In this document: one piece after another, positions 9,579 to 17,130 of the stretch
How positions within the stretch are numbered: the stretch's first letter is position 1
Layout of the letters: each line of letters opens with the position of its first letter
Source of the DNA: Sphaerochaeta sp.
Lineage (GTDB): Bacteria; Spirochaetota; Spirochaetia; Sphaerochaetales; Sphaerochaetaceae
DNA: 32,737 nucleotides
Assembly: GCA_022482495.1 (NCBI GenBank)
Contig: JAKVPA010000013.1
Span: 1 to 32,737 of the forward strand
Reading direction: 5' to 3'
Program-made: the position numbers and the translations under genes
The notes under the pieces: model-generated
What the model saw: the letters and a program-made list of their open reading frames with translations, nothing else
Databases searched by the model: none
Told to the model about the DNA's origin: nothing

Positions 9579-9939
9579 GGATGTTCCTCGTCGCCACCAC
9601 GTCAATACCGGTGCCCAACACATCATGGATCACCACATCCCCGATACGCACCGGAGCGTGCATCCTCACCTTGTGGATGGCGTCCATTACCGGGAAGATC
9701 ATCTTTTTGGGTACATCCGACTTGGTTTTGACGGACACCATCGCCATGTCCCCGCCATCCACCGGAACGGAACTGGTCACGATCCGCCTCGGATTGGTCG
9801 CTTCCTTGTGGGCGTAGACATCCCCCGTCCTGCAGGAATTGCCGGTGACGGAGAGTACTTCCCCGGTCTTCTCATCCATTTCCACCACCAGATTGCAACC
9901 CATCGGACAACCGATGCAGATGAATTCTTTCTTGCTCAT
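9562..9939 (-). CDS. DUF1667 family cysteine-rich protein (G3P oxidation accessory)
   Basis: 125-residue protein of the DUF1667 family. It begins with a cysteine cluster C8-x2-C11-x3-C15 and a further C36 (NSCRTGD), which looks like an iron-sulfur or zinc site. DUF1667 genes are regularly found next to GlpA-type dehydrogenases and NAD/FAD oxidoreductases in anaerobes, and that arrangement is seen here. Its biochemical role is not established; an electron-transfer or assembly partner of the G3P dehydrogenase is the natural guess. GGAGG precedes the ATG, which lies 1 nt from the upstream stop. Confidence 0.85.
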   Translation of the reverse strand: MSKKEFICIGCPMGCNLVVEMDEKTGEVLSVTGNSCRTGDVYAHKEATNPRRIVTSSVPVDGGDMAMVSVKTKSDVPKKMIFPVMDAIHKVRMHAPVRIGDVVIHDVLGTGIDVVATRNIHAGKS

Positions 9940-9940
9940 C

Positions 9941-11197
9941 TCACGCCTCCTCCGTCTTCACCGTAACGGATGTGATGCCCGGATACCCGGTGAAACTCTT
10001 CTTCTGCAGGATCACCTGCTCCATCTCACCCGGGGCAAGCACCTTCTTCTTCAGATGCATCACCCGCGTGCCGTCATAGTATACGGATACGTACCGGCCT
10101 TTGTACACATCGCCCACCCGGAAGCGCACCGTCACCAAGTCAGCCATGTGGGAAACATCCAGGGACTGCGGGACGGTGTACCGCACTCCGTCGGTGGCCA
10201 CGATGGGGATCTCCTGTTTGATCTGTGCTCCGCTTGCCACATACCGGGCGGCGCTCCGACCGGCCAACGCCGCCTCTTCGGAGACGTAATCCACCAGATC
10301 ATGGACATGCAGCACGTTGCCGCAGGCGAAAATGCCATCCTGGCTGGTCTGAAGCATATCATCCACCACCGGACCGTTGGTCACCCGGTTGATGGCAACC
10401 CCTGCGCCACGGGACAGTTCGTTCTCCGGGATCAGGCCGACGGACAGCAGGAGCGTGTCACAGTCGTAGTGTTCCTCCGTCCCAGGGATCGGCTTGCGAT
10501 GCTCGTCCACCTTGGCCAGCGTCACCCCGGTGATCCGCTCCTTGCCCTGGATGTCCACCACCGTGTGGGAAAGCTTCAACGGGATGCCGTAGTCGTCCAG
10601 GCACTGGACGATGTTCCGCTTCAGGCCACCGGAGAACGGCATCAACTCGGCGACCACCTTCACCTTGGCGCCTTCCAGCGTCATGCGCCGCGCCATGATC
10701 AGGCCGATGTCACCGCTGCCCAGGATCACCACACGGGAACCAACCTTGCAGCCTTCGATGTTCATCAGCCGCTGGGCCGTACCGGCGCTGTAGATGCCCG
10801 CCGGCCGGTAGCCCGGGATGTTCAGCGCGCCCCGGGGCCGCTCGCGGCATCCCATCGCCAAAATGATCGCCTTGGCGCTGATGGTAACCACGCCCTCCTC
10901 CCGGTTGATGTACGTCACCTGGTGCGGCTGGACATCCAGCACCATCGTGTCCACCAGAGCGGGGATGTGCCGTTTTGTGACCATGTCAATGTATCGCTGG
11001 GCGTACTCCGGTCCGGTCAACTCCTCCTTGAACGCGTGCAGTCCGAATCCGTTGTGGATGCACTGGTTGAGGATACCCCCCAGCTGATGGTTCCGCTCTA
11101 CGATCAAGATGTCCTGGATTCCAGCGTCTCGTGCCGCCACGGCAGCGGACAATCCGGCCGGGCCTCCTCCGATCACCACGATGTCATGCGCGTTCAT
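9941..11197 (-). CDS. FAD/NAD(P)-dependent oxidoreductase, partner of GlpA
   Basis: 418-residue pyridine-nucleotide-disulfide-type flavoprotein. FAD site IVVIGGGPAGLSAA near the N-terminus, second nucleotide site RVVILGSGDIGLIMARRM in the middle, and a late GIFACGNVLHVHDLVD flavin-closing motif. It lacks a CxxC redox disulfide near the first flavin site, so it is not a thioredoxin reductase. Start at 11197 (or 11200) follows AGGGGGG and overlaps the glpA end by 14 nt. In related clusters this protein probably passes electrons from the dehydrogenase to NAD(P) or another carrier; that is inference from gene order. Confidence 0.9.
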   Translation of the reverse strand: MNAHDIVVIGGGPAGLSAAVAARDAGIQDILIVERNHQLGGILNQCIHNGFGLHAFKEELTGPEYAQRYIDMVTKRHIPALVDTMVLDVQPHQVTYINREEGVVTISAKAIILAMGCRERPRGALNIPGYRPAGIYSAGTAQRLMNIEGCKVGSRVVILGSGDIGLIMARRMTLEGAKVKVVAELMPFSGGLKRNIVQCLDDYGIPLKLSHTVVDIQGKERITGVTLAKVDEHRKPIPGTEEHYDCDTLLLSVGLIPENELSRGAGVAINRVTNGPVVDDMLQTSQDGIFACGNVLHVHDLVDYVSEEAALAGRSAARYVASGAQIKQEIPIVATDGVRYTVPQSLDVSHMADLVTVRFRVGDVYKGRYVSVYYDGTRVMHLKKKVLAPGEMEQVILQKKSFTGYPGITSVTVKTEEA

Positions 11198-12628
11198 CAT
11201 GATCCCCCCTGAGCAGTTCCGAACCCTTCTGGTTCTTGCAGACCGACTCCATCCGCATCTTCCTCTTCTCACAGAGCAGTTCCATGGTGCGCGGCGTGCA
11301 GAACCCTGCCTGGCACCGGCCCATCCCCGCTCTGGTCCTCCGTTTGATGCCATCCATGCTGACCGCACCCAGCGGCCGGGTGATGGCGTCGATGATCTCT
11401 CCTTCGGAGACCTGTTCGCACCGGCAGACGATCGTTCCGTACTCCGGATGTTCCTTGATCAGCTTGGTCCGCTCCTGAGGATCCATATCCCTGGTGCGGA
11501 GCATACCCTTGCGTGTGGCGATGAAGTCCTTCTTCTCCGACGCGCCTGCAGCTTGCGCGACCATCTTCGCCACCTCCTCCCCGATGGCGGGGCTGCAGGA
11601 CAGGCCGGGGCTTTCGATGCCGGCGGCGTCAAAGAACCCCGGAGCCCCGGAGGCCTCGCCGATGACGAAGTCCCCTCCCTCTTCATGGGCGCGGAGTCCG
11701 GAGAAGCTGGTGATCACCTTGCGCATCGGAATCTCCTTGACCGGACAGCGATCCCATTTTCGCCACTTCGGCAAGATCGTCTGCATAGGTGGCCGTATTC
11801 TCCCTGTCCTCCACCACTTTGCTGGTCGGACCAACCATCAGGTTGCCATGGACCGTCGGAGTGACCAACACCCCTTTGCCCGCAGCGGTCGGCAACTGGA
11901 AGATTGTATGGGAGACGTAATCCCCCACCTCTTTGTCAAACAGCAGGTAGTTTCCCCTGCGGGCGATGATCTGTATCGGCGTGTCACTGACCATGTTGTG
12001 GAACGAGGTCAGCGTACACCCCGGCGGCATTGACCACAAAACGGCTGGTCATGGACGACCCGTCGGCAAACGAGAGTTCGTATCCTCCCTGGGTTTTGCG
12101 CACCGCATCCACCGCGGCATTGAAACGGAACTCCACCCCGTTGGCATAGGCGTTCTCGGCAAACGCGATGGTGATGCCGAACGGACAGACGATGCCGCTG
12201 GTCGGGCAGTACAACGCGCCGCAGACGGCGTCACTCAGGTTGGGTTCCAGCGCCCGGGCTTCATCCCCGGAAAGCAGCTGCATCCGCTCCACCCCGTTGG
12301 CAAGCCCCCGCTCGTACAGCGCCTTGAGTTTGGGCAGCCCCTCGGGGTCGAAGCAGACCACCATCGCGCCGTTCTGCCGGTAGTCGAAATCCAGTTCGCG
12401 GGAAAGGGCAGGCATCATGGCGCTGCCCCAGATGTTCAGCTTCGCTTTCAGCGTACCAGGTTCCGGATCATAGCCGGCATGGACGATGCCACTGTTCGCC
12501 TTGGACGTGCCGCTGCACACGTCCTCCCCTTTTTCCACCAGACAGACGGACAACGCGTACCGGGAAAGGCTCCGCGCGATGGAGCACCCCGTCACGCCCC
12601 CTCCGATCACCACCACATCATACTGCAT
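11184..12628 (-). CDS. glpA: GlpA-type glycerol-3-phosphate dehydrogenase with BFD-like [2Fe-2S] domain (two frameshifts)
   Basis: FAD-dependent dehydrogenase oxidising G3P to dihydroxyacetone phosphate. FAD motif VVVIGGGVTGCSIARSL at the start, DAO-type core (NAAGVYADL, FQLPTAAGKGVLVTPT, ITSFSGLRA), and a C-terminal BFD-like domain with CRC, then GRCQAGFC giving four cysteines. The frame is broken twice by apparent one-base insertions: near 12000-12001 (extra C on the coding strand before HNMVSD) and near 11753-11755 (extra G before the PVKEIPMRKVITSF stretch). Correcting both gives 480 residues, normal for this fused form. GGAGG lies 8 nt before the chosen ATG. Expression is probably governed by the leader terminator just upstream. 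Confidence 0.88.
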
Positions 12629-12649
12629 GCATGACACCTCCAGACGCAT

Positions 12650-12695
12650 AAAAAAAGAGCAAGGTATCCCCAGGAAACTCCTGTACCTTACTCTT
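12650..12695 (-). terminator. Leader terminator (attenuator) before glpA
   Basis: On the minus strand AAGAGTAAGGTA pairs with TACCTTGCTCTT (12 pairs, one G-U), with an inner CAGGA/TCCTG stem, and is followed at once by seven T. It is a strong intrinsic terminator, but it lies after a candidate promoter (12729-12757) and ends only about 22 nt before the glpA ATG, so it is inside the glpA leader. This is how glpD is built in Bacillus, where GlpP with G3P allows readthrough. It could also simply end the pgsA transcript. Confidence 0.85.
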
Positions 12696-12728
12696 TATCT
12701 CTCAGGTTTCTTGCTAAATTGTACGGAC

Positions 12729-12757
12729 AGCATACCACCCCTCAGGGTGGCTGTCCA
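12729..12757 (-). promoter_or_regulatory. Candidate glpA promoter TGGACA-N17-TATGCT overlapped by an inverted repeat
   Basis: The -35 TGGACA (12752-12757) and -10 TATGCT (12729-12734) are 17 nt apart, a few bases after the pgsA stop. An inverted repeat (GGACAG...CTGTCC enclosing CCACCC...GGGTGG, 12725-12756) spans the whole promoter, so it may be an operator, or the hairpin may instead be the 3' end of the pgsA message. The same two hexamers and spacing occur before pgsA. Confidence 0.5.
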
Positions 12758-12763
12758 CAAAAA

Positions 12764-13360
12764 TCACCGGGTCATCCGTGAAAGGCTGCCATCTTTATGG
12801 ATTTTTGACACATACACCACAAACGAGAACAGGCTGGCGGCGGCACAAAGCACAAACACCACGGTCAGGGCGATGAAGTAGCCGGGAAGCCAGGATGCGC
12901 CCGGCATCCAGCTGAGGAACGCCAGATACAGAATACCCAGCACACCGCTTGCCGCGTAGGTGACCGTCTTCGCCTTGCCGAACATGTTGGCCGGCATCAC
13001 CTTGCCCTGGGAGATCATCAACATCCGGATGAACAGGATGGAGAACTCCCGGTACATGATGATGACAAACACCCAGCTGGGCATGATGTCCGCCATCATG
13101 AAGCAGACGAAATAGGTCAGATGGGCCAGCGTGTCGCCAAACGGATCCATCACCTTGCCCAAGTCAGTGACCAGATGACGCTTCCGGGCGATCTTCCCAT
13201 CCAACAGGTCGGTCAGCTCGATGACGCAGAACAGCACCAGGCACAGAATGGTGGAGAGGTCCGTAGCCCCTTGCCCGATCCAGAAGCGCAGGTTGAACAC
13301 AATGAAAAACACCGGCGACAGGACCAGTCGCACCACGGTGAGCTTGTTGGGTAATGTCAT
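12764..13360 (-). CDS. pgsA: CDP-alcohol phosphatidyltransferase, PgsA-like
   Basis: 198-residue membrane enzyme that joins CDP-diacylglycerol to an alcohol phosphate; the PgsA type uses G3P to make phosphatidylglycerophosphate. The family signature is complete: DLLDGKIAR followed by G...D...D in TDLGKVMDPFGD. About six hydrophobic segments are visible. ATG at 13360 is preceded by GGAGG at 8 nt; an upstream GTG is less well placed. Its position beside the G3P genes suits a G3P-consuming enzyme. Another alcohol acceptor is possible, since the family is broad. Confidence 0.85.
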   Translation of the reverse strand: MTLPNKLTVVRLVLSPVFFIVFNLRFWIGQGATDLSTILCLVLFCVIELTDLLDGKIARKRHLVTDLGKVMDPFGDTLAHLTYFVCFMMADIMPSWVFVIIMYREFSILFIRMLMISQGKVMPANMFGKAKTVTYAASGVLGILYLAFLSWMPGASWLPGYFIALTVVFVLCAAASLFSFVVYVSKIHKDGSLSRMTR

Positions 13361-13372
13361 TTCCACTTCCTC

Positions 13373-13393
13373 CCGGGGCGAGATGCGCCCCGG
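13373..13393 (-). promoter_or_regulatory. GC-rich hairpin abutting the pgsA ribosome site
   Basis: CCGGGGCG and CGCCCCGG form a perfect 8-bp stem with a 5-nt loop in the pgsA leader. The 3' arm ends directly at the GAGG of the ribosome site. It could limit ribosome access; no T-run follows, so it is not a normal terminator. Confidence 0.45.
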
Positions 13394-13417
13394 TGTCGTT
13401 TCGCAATCTGGTTCTTA

Positions 13418-13446
13418 AGCATACACCACCGTACATCCCATGTCCA
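13418..13446 (-). promoter_or_regulatory. Candidate pgsA promoter TGGACA-N17-TATGCT
   Basis: -35 TGGACA (13441-13446) and -10 TATGCT (13418-13423), 17-nt spacer, 58 nt upstream of the pgsA ATG and just after the M32 peptidase stop. Hexamers are identical to those before glpA. Confidence 0.5.
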
Positions 13447-13454
13447 GAAACAGC

Positions 13455-14944
13455 TTACCAGGAAGTGTGGTACTTATCCGTCAGGTAGCGGACGTAGGCG
13501 CCGGCATCCAACGAGGCGCCGGTGACCTTTTTGAGCAACGCTTTGGGAGGATACAGCAACCCCTGGGAATACACCTTCTCCCTCAGCCAGGAGACAATCG
13601 GGAAAAGATCACCACGGGCAAGCAGGTGGTCGGTATCCAAATCCTTCCGGAGCGTCTCCCAGATCTGCGCGCCGTACAGGTTTCCCAGCGCGTAGGTGGG
13701 GAAGTATCCGATCTCCCCGCTGGCCCAGTGGACGTCCTGCAGGCACCCCAGCCGGTCGTCGGTGATCTCCAACCCCAACAGGTCACGGGAAGCTTCGTTC
13801 CATGCCTGGGGGATGTCCGGAACGGCAAGCGTTCCTGCGATCAACTGCTTTTCCAGACGGTAGCGCAGCATGATGTGCAGCGAATAACTCACCTCGTCGG
13901 CGTTGGTGCGGATCGGCGTGCGCTCCACCTTGTTCACCGCATGGTAAAACTCCGCCAAGGTGACGTCTCCCACCTGTTCGGGGAACGTGTCCCGGAACAA
14001 CGGGAAGTAATGCATCCAGAACGGCAGGCTCCGGCCGATGATGTTCTCCCACAGCCGGGACTGGGATTCATGCATGCCGTACGAGGCGCCGCCGGCAAGG
14101 CTGGTTCCCTTCAGCCGTCCCTGGGAGGCGGTCTGCTCGTAGATGGCATGTCCGCACTCATGGACGGACGAGAAGAAGCTGTCCATCACCGAGGGATCGG
14201 TGTACCGGGTGGTCACCCGCACATCATCCTCCCCCAGGGCGGAAGTGAACGGATGGGTGGAGACACCCCTGAGCCCCGGGTGAAATCAAAGCCCATGTCG
14301 GTCATCACCCGTTGGGCGAACTGATCCTGCAGGTCAATGGGATATGGCTGGCGGAGGAACGCGTCATCAACCTTCTGGGCGGAACGCTCATCGACCAGCG
14401 AGACCAGAATCGGACGGAGGGCATCAAACAGCGGATCAACCTCTCTGGTGGTCATCCCTTCTTCGTACATATCCAGGAGTGCGTCGTACCGCCCCGTCTT
14501 TCCACCGCTGAGCAGGGACGCCTGCTCACGGGTCAAGGAAACGAGCTCTTCCAGGGCCGGGACGAACGACGCGAAATCGTTGTCCTTCCTGGCTTGGAGC
14601 CATACCACATACCCTGTGGTTTTGGCTCGTGACAATCTTCCCACCAAATCCTCGGGGAGCGCTTTGCCCAATCGATAGGAACGGGAACGGACCCTCACCA
14701 GAGCGGCGGCAAAAGGATCGTCCTCCTTCCCTTCCAACCGGGAAAGGACCTCCCCCATCACCTCTGAGCTCTCCCGCCGATGGATCTCCCGCTGGAGGAA
14801 TTCCATCTGTCTGCCCCGCTCATCACTCTCCGCCGCCGGCATGTACAGCTCGGAATCCCACTCCATCACCGCGGCGATATGCTCCAGCATGGTGATCTCG
14901 CGATCCATCGTTTCCAACCGTCCCAACGCCTGTTCCCTGGTCAT
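13455..14944 (-). CDS. Carboxypeptidase Taq, M32 metallopeptidase (one frameshift)
   Basis: Zinc-dependent cytoplasmic carboxypeptidase of family M32, which removes C-terminal residues from peptides. The zinc motif HECGH is present (SSVHECGHAIYEQ), with a downstream glutamate in HESQSRLWEN, and TNADEVSYSLHIMLRY typical of M32. The frame breaks near 14271-14277: the first part runs to DMGFDFTRG, and the remainder resumes as GVSTHPFTSALGEDDVRVTTRY. Adding one G to a GGGG run restores about 496 residues, the usual length. AGGAGG precedes the ATG at 14944. It follows the thrS terminator by 12 nt and may depend on readthrough. Confidence 0.88.
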
Positions 14945-14956
14945 CTACTCCTCCTG

Positions 14957-14996
14957 AAAAACAAAAATCCTGCCCGAACCACATCCGGGCAGGATT
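14957..14996 (-). terminator. Intrinsic terminator after thrS
   Basis: ATCCTGCCCG and CGGGCAGGAT form a 10-bp stem with an 8-nt loop, followed by TTTTTGTTTTT on the minus strand, 16 nt after the thrS stop. Confidence 0.92.
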
Positions 14997-15012
14997 GGAA
15001 CGAAACGGTTGC

Positions 15013-16773
15013 TTACAACTGTTCCTTGGAATCAACCTTGGCGCGCACTTCCTTCAGGAAGTCCGCCACAGCCAGGCCGTTGGCCTGCTTGCCGTTCCGG
15101 TAGCGCACCGAGACCTGCTTGTCATCCATCTCACGCTGGCCGACGATCACCATGTAAGGAATCTTCAGGTTCTGGGCGTTGCGGATCTTCATGTTCATCC
15201 GGTCATCGGAGAGATCGGAGGAAACACGGAAGCCGGCGTCCTTGCACTGCTTCTCCACTTCCTTGGCGTAGTCGTCGTACTTGTCGCTGACCGGAATGAT
15301 CTTGATCTGCTCCGGAGAGAGCCAGGGCGGGAACGCTCCGGCGTACGTCTCAAGCAACACGCCGAAGAACCGTTCGATGGATCCCAGCAGGGCGCGATGG
15401 ATCATGTACGGCTGTTTCTCCTTGCCATCCTTGTCCACGTAGGTCATGTGGAACCGCTCCGGCAGGTTGAAGTCAAACTGCACGGTGGAGAGCTGCCACT
15501 CACGACCGATGGCGTCCTTGACCTTCAGGTCGATCTTCGGCCCGTAGAAGGCTCCGCCGCCCTCGTCGACATCGTAGTTCAGCCCTTCCTTCTCAATGGC
15601 TTTGCGCAGCGACTCCGTCGCGGCGTCCCATTTCTCCTTGGCGCCGACGGACTTGTCCTTCGGCTTGGTGGACAGGTAGGCGTGGAATTCGTTGAAGCCA
15701 AAGCTCTTCAGCATGTGCAGGCTGAAGCGCAGCACTTCGATGATCTCACCTTCCATCTGCTCTTCCGTGCAGAAGATATGGGCGTCGTCCTGGGTGAATC
15801 CACGCACACGGAACAGGCCGTTCAACGCGCCGGACTGCTCATAGCGGTACACCGTGCCGAGCTCCGCCCATCTGCAGGGAAGATCCCGGTAGCTCTTCGG
15901 ACTGTTCATGTAGATCATGATGTGGAACGGGCAGTTCATCGGCTTGACGTAGTAATCCGCCTTGTCCATCACCATCGGGGGATACATGTTCTCCTTGTAG
16001 AACCCAAGGTGACCGCTGGTCTCCCACAGCCAGGACTTGCCGACATGCGGCGTATAGACCATCTCGTATCCGTTCTTGTAGTGCTCCTGTCTCCAGAAGT
16101 CCTCGATGACCTCGCGGACACGCGCCCCCATCGGATGCCAGTACACCAGACCGGGACCGGCTTCCTCATGTAGGCTGAACAGATCCAGATCCTTGCCCAA
16201 CTTGCGATGGTCACGCTTTGCGATCTCCGCAAGGTGGTCCAGGTACAGTCTGAGCTCCTTGGCGTTGTTCCAGGCCGTCCCGTAGATACGGGTCAGCATC
16301 TGGTTGTGCTCATCCCCTCTCCAGTAGGCTCCGGCGATCTTCATCAGTTTGAACGCGTCGGCATGAAGTTCCTTGGTGGAAGCGACATGCGGTCCCCTGC
16401 ACAGGTCGGTGAATCCGCCCTGGTTGTAGATGGAGACCGTCTCCCCCTCGGGGATGGCGTCAAGGAGTTCCAGCTTGTACTTCTGGTCCTTGAACATCTC
16501 CCTGGCTTCCTCGCGGGAAACCTCTTTGCGGACGAACGGTTTGTTCTGGGCGATGATTTTCTTCATCCGCTCGGTGATCTCGTCCAGATCCTTGTTCTCC
16601 AGCGGTCTGGGCAGTTCAAAATCATAGTAGAACCCATCCTCGATCGCCGGTCCGATGGCGATCTGCGCCGATGGGAACATCTCGAGCACCGCTTCCGCCA
16701 TGACGTGACTCATGCTGTGCCGGATACGCGCCAATTTCTCCTCTTGGGGAGTCTGCGGTTTATTCGTTGCCAT
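15013..16773 (-). CDS. thrS: Threonyl-tRNA synthetase lacking the TGS domain
   Basis: 586-residue class II synthetase charging tRNA-Thr. It starts directly with the N2 editing domain: HSMSH (19-23) and CRGPH (125-129) give the HxxxH and CxxxH editing-site residues. The catalytic core has the zinc ligands in MNCPFH, DDAHIF and HRALLGS, and class II motif 3 in that last region. The anticodon-binding domain ends the protein (IKIIPVSDKYDDYA to the C-terminus). The usual N-terminal TGS domain of about 60 residues is missing. The start at 16773 is firm: GGAGG lies 5 nt upstream, and the sequence further upstream is the T-box terminator. Expression is controlled by the T-box leader. Confidence 0.96.
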   Translation of the reverse strand: MATNKPQTPQEEKLARIRHSMSHVMAEAVLEMFPSAQIAIGPAIEDGFYYDFELPRPLENKDLDEITERMKKIIAQNKPFVRKEVSREEAREMFKDQKYKLELLDAIPEGETVSIYNQGGFTDLCRGPHVASTKELHADAFKLMKIAGAYWRGDEHNQMLTRIYGTAWNNAKELRLYLDHLAEIAKRDHRKLGKDLDLFSLHEEAGPGLVYWHPMGARVREVIEDFWRQEHYKNGYEMVYTPHVGKSWLWETSGHLGFYKENMYPPMVMDKADYYVKPMNCPFHIMIYMNSPKSYRDLPCRWAELGTVYRYEQSGALNGLFRVRGFTQDDAHIFCTEEQMEGEIIEVLRFSLHMLKSFGFNEFHAYLSTKPKDKSVGAKEKWDAATESLRKAIEKEGLNYDVDEGGGAFYGPKIDLKVKDAIGREWQLSTVQFDFNLPERFHMTYVDKDGKEKQPYMIHRALLGSIERFFGVLLETYAGAFPPWLSPEQIKIIPVSDKYDDYAKEVEKQCKDAGFRVSSDLSDDRMNMKIRNAQNLKIPYMVIVGQREMDDKQVSVRYRNGKQANGLAVADFLKEVRAKVDSKEQL

Positions 16774-16804
16774 ATTTCCTCCAAAATCTCTCTCTTCCAA
16801 TCCT

Positions 16805-16892
16805 AAAAAAAAGAAGCCTTCATGCCTTCGCCTTCCGGCTACGGCCTTAAGTCCCGTATGCCCGGCAAGGACGAAAGCATCAAGGCTTCCGC
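16805..16892 (-). terminator. Terminator stem of the thrS T-box leader
   Basis: GAAGCCTT at the 5' side pairs with AAGGCTTC before eight T, with further pairing inside (ATGC..., TCCTTGCCGG against CCGGAAGG). It overlaps the 3' half of the antiterminator, as in T-box switches, and ends about 32 nt before the thrS ATG. Confidence 0.85.
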
Positions 16893-17092
16893 GGTTCCAC
16901 CCTGCTTCCTTTCCCCACATGAGGAAAGACGCTCATTGCAGCGTATCTCGAACGCCACCCGGCCCCATTTACTTGGTTTTCCGTTCAAGGGGCGGCTCAA
17001 AAGGGGTTTTCATCGGAACGTCTTCCGGTCCCTTTCACCCGAGAGGACCTTCTCTACGAAGCCGGCATCCGACTACTCGTCTTTCTCAACGC
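16805..17092 (-). promoter_or_regulatory. T-box riboswitch, thrS leader
   Basis: The leader carries the conserved T-box sequence AGGGTGGAACCGCG (16890-16903), whose TGGA bulge pairs with the 3' end of uncharged tRNA. Upstream is a Stem I-like region: AAAGACGAGTAG near 17075-17087, an AGAGA segment near 17055, GGGTGAAAGG near 17031-17040, then GATGAAAACCCC. An ACC threonine codon (about 17005-17007) sits where the specifier is expected; a one-base shift would read AAC, so the exact triplet is uncertain. Downstream is the terminator. Uncharged tRNA-Thr should favour readthrough. A weak promoter with TTGACT near 17124-17134 could start the leader. Confidence 0.93.
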
Positions 17093-17130
17093 CTGTAACA
17101 AGAATGGTACGGAAGAGGAAAATAGTCAAG

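Noticed and set aside
9839-11212. Long plus-strand frame of 457 codons
   Set aside because: Antisense shadow of the FAD oxidoreductase in a GC-rich region; no recognisable motif, and the minus-strand gene is conserved.
12696-12716. Thiamine (TPP) riboswitch because of a CCTGAGAGAT stretch before glpA
   Set aside because: The other conserved TPP elements are missing, and the leader is too short; the sequence is explained as the 5' flank of the terminator.
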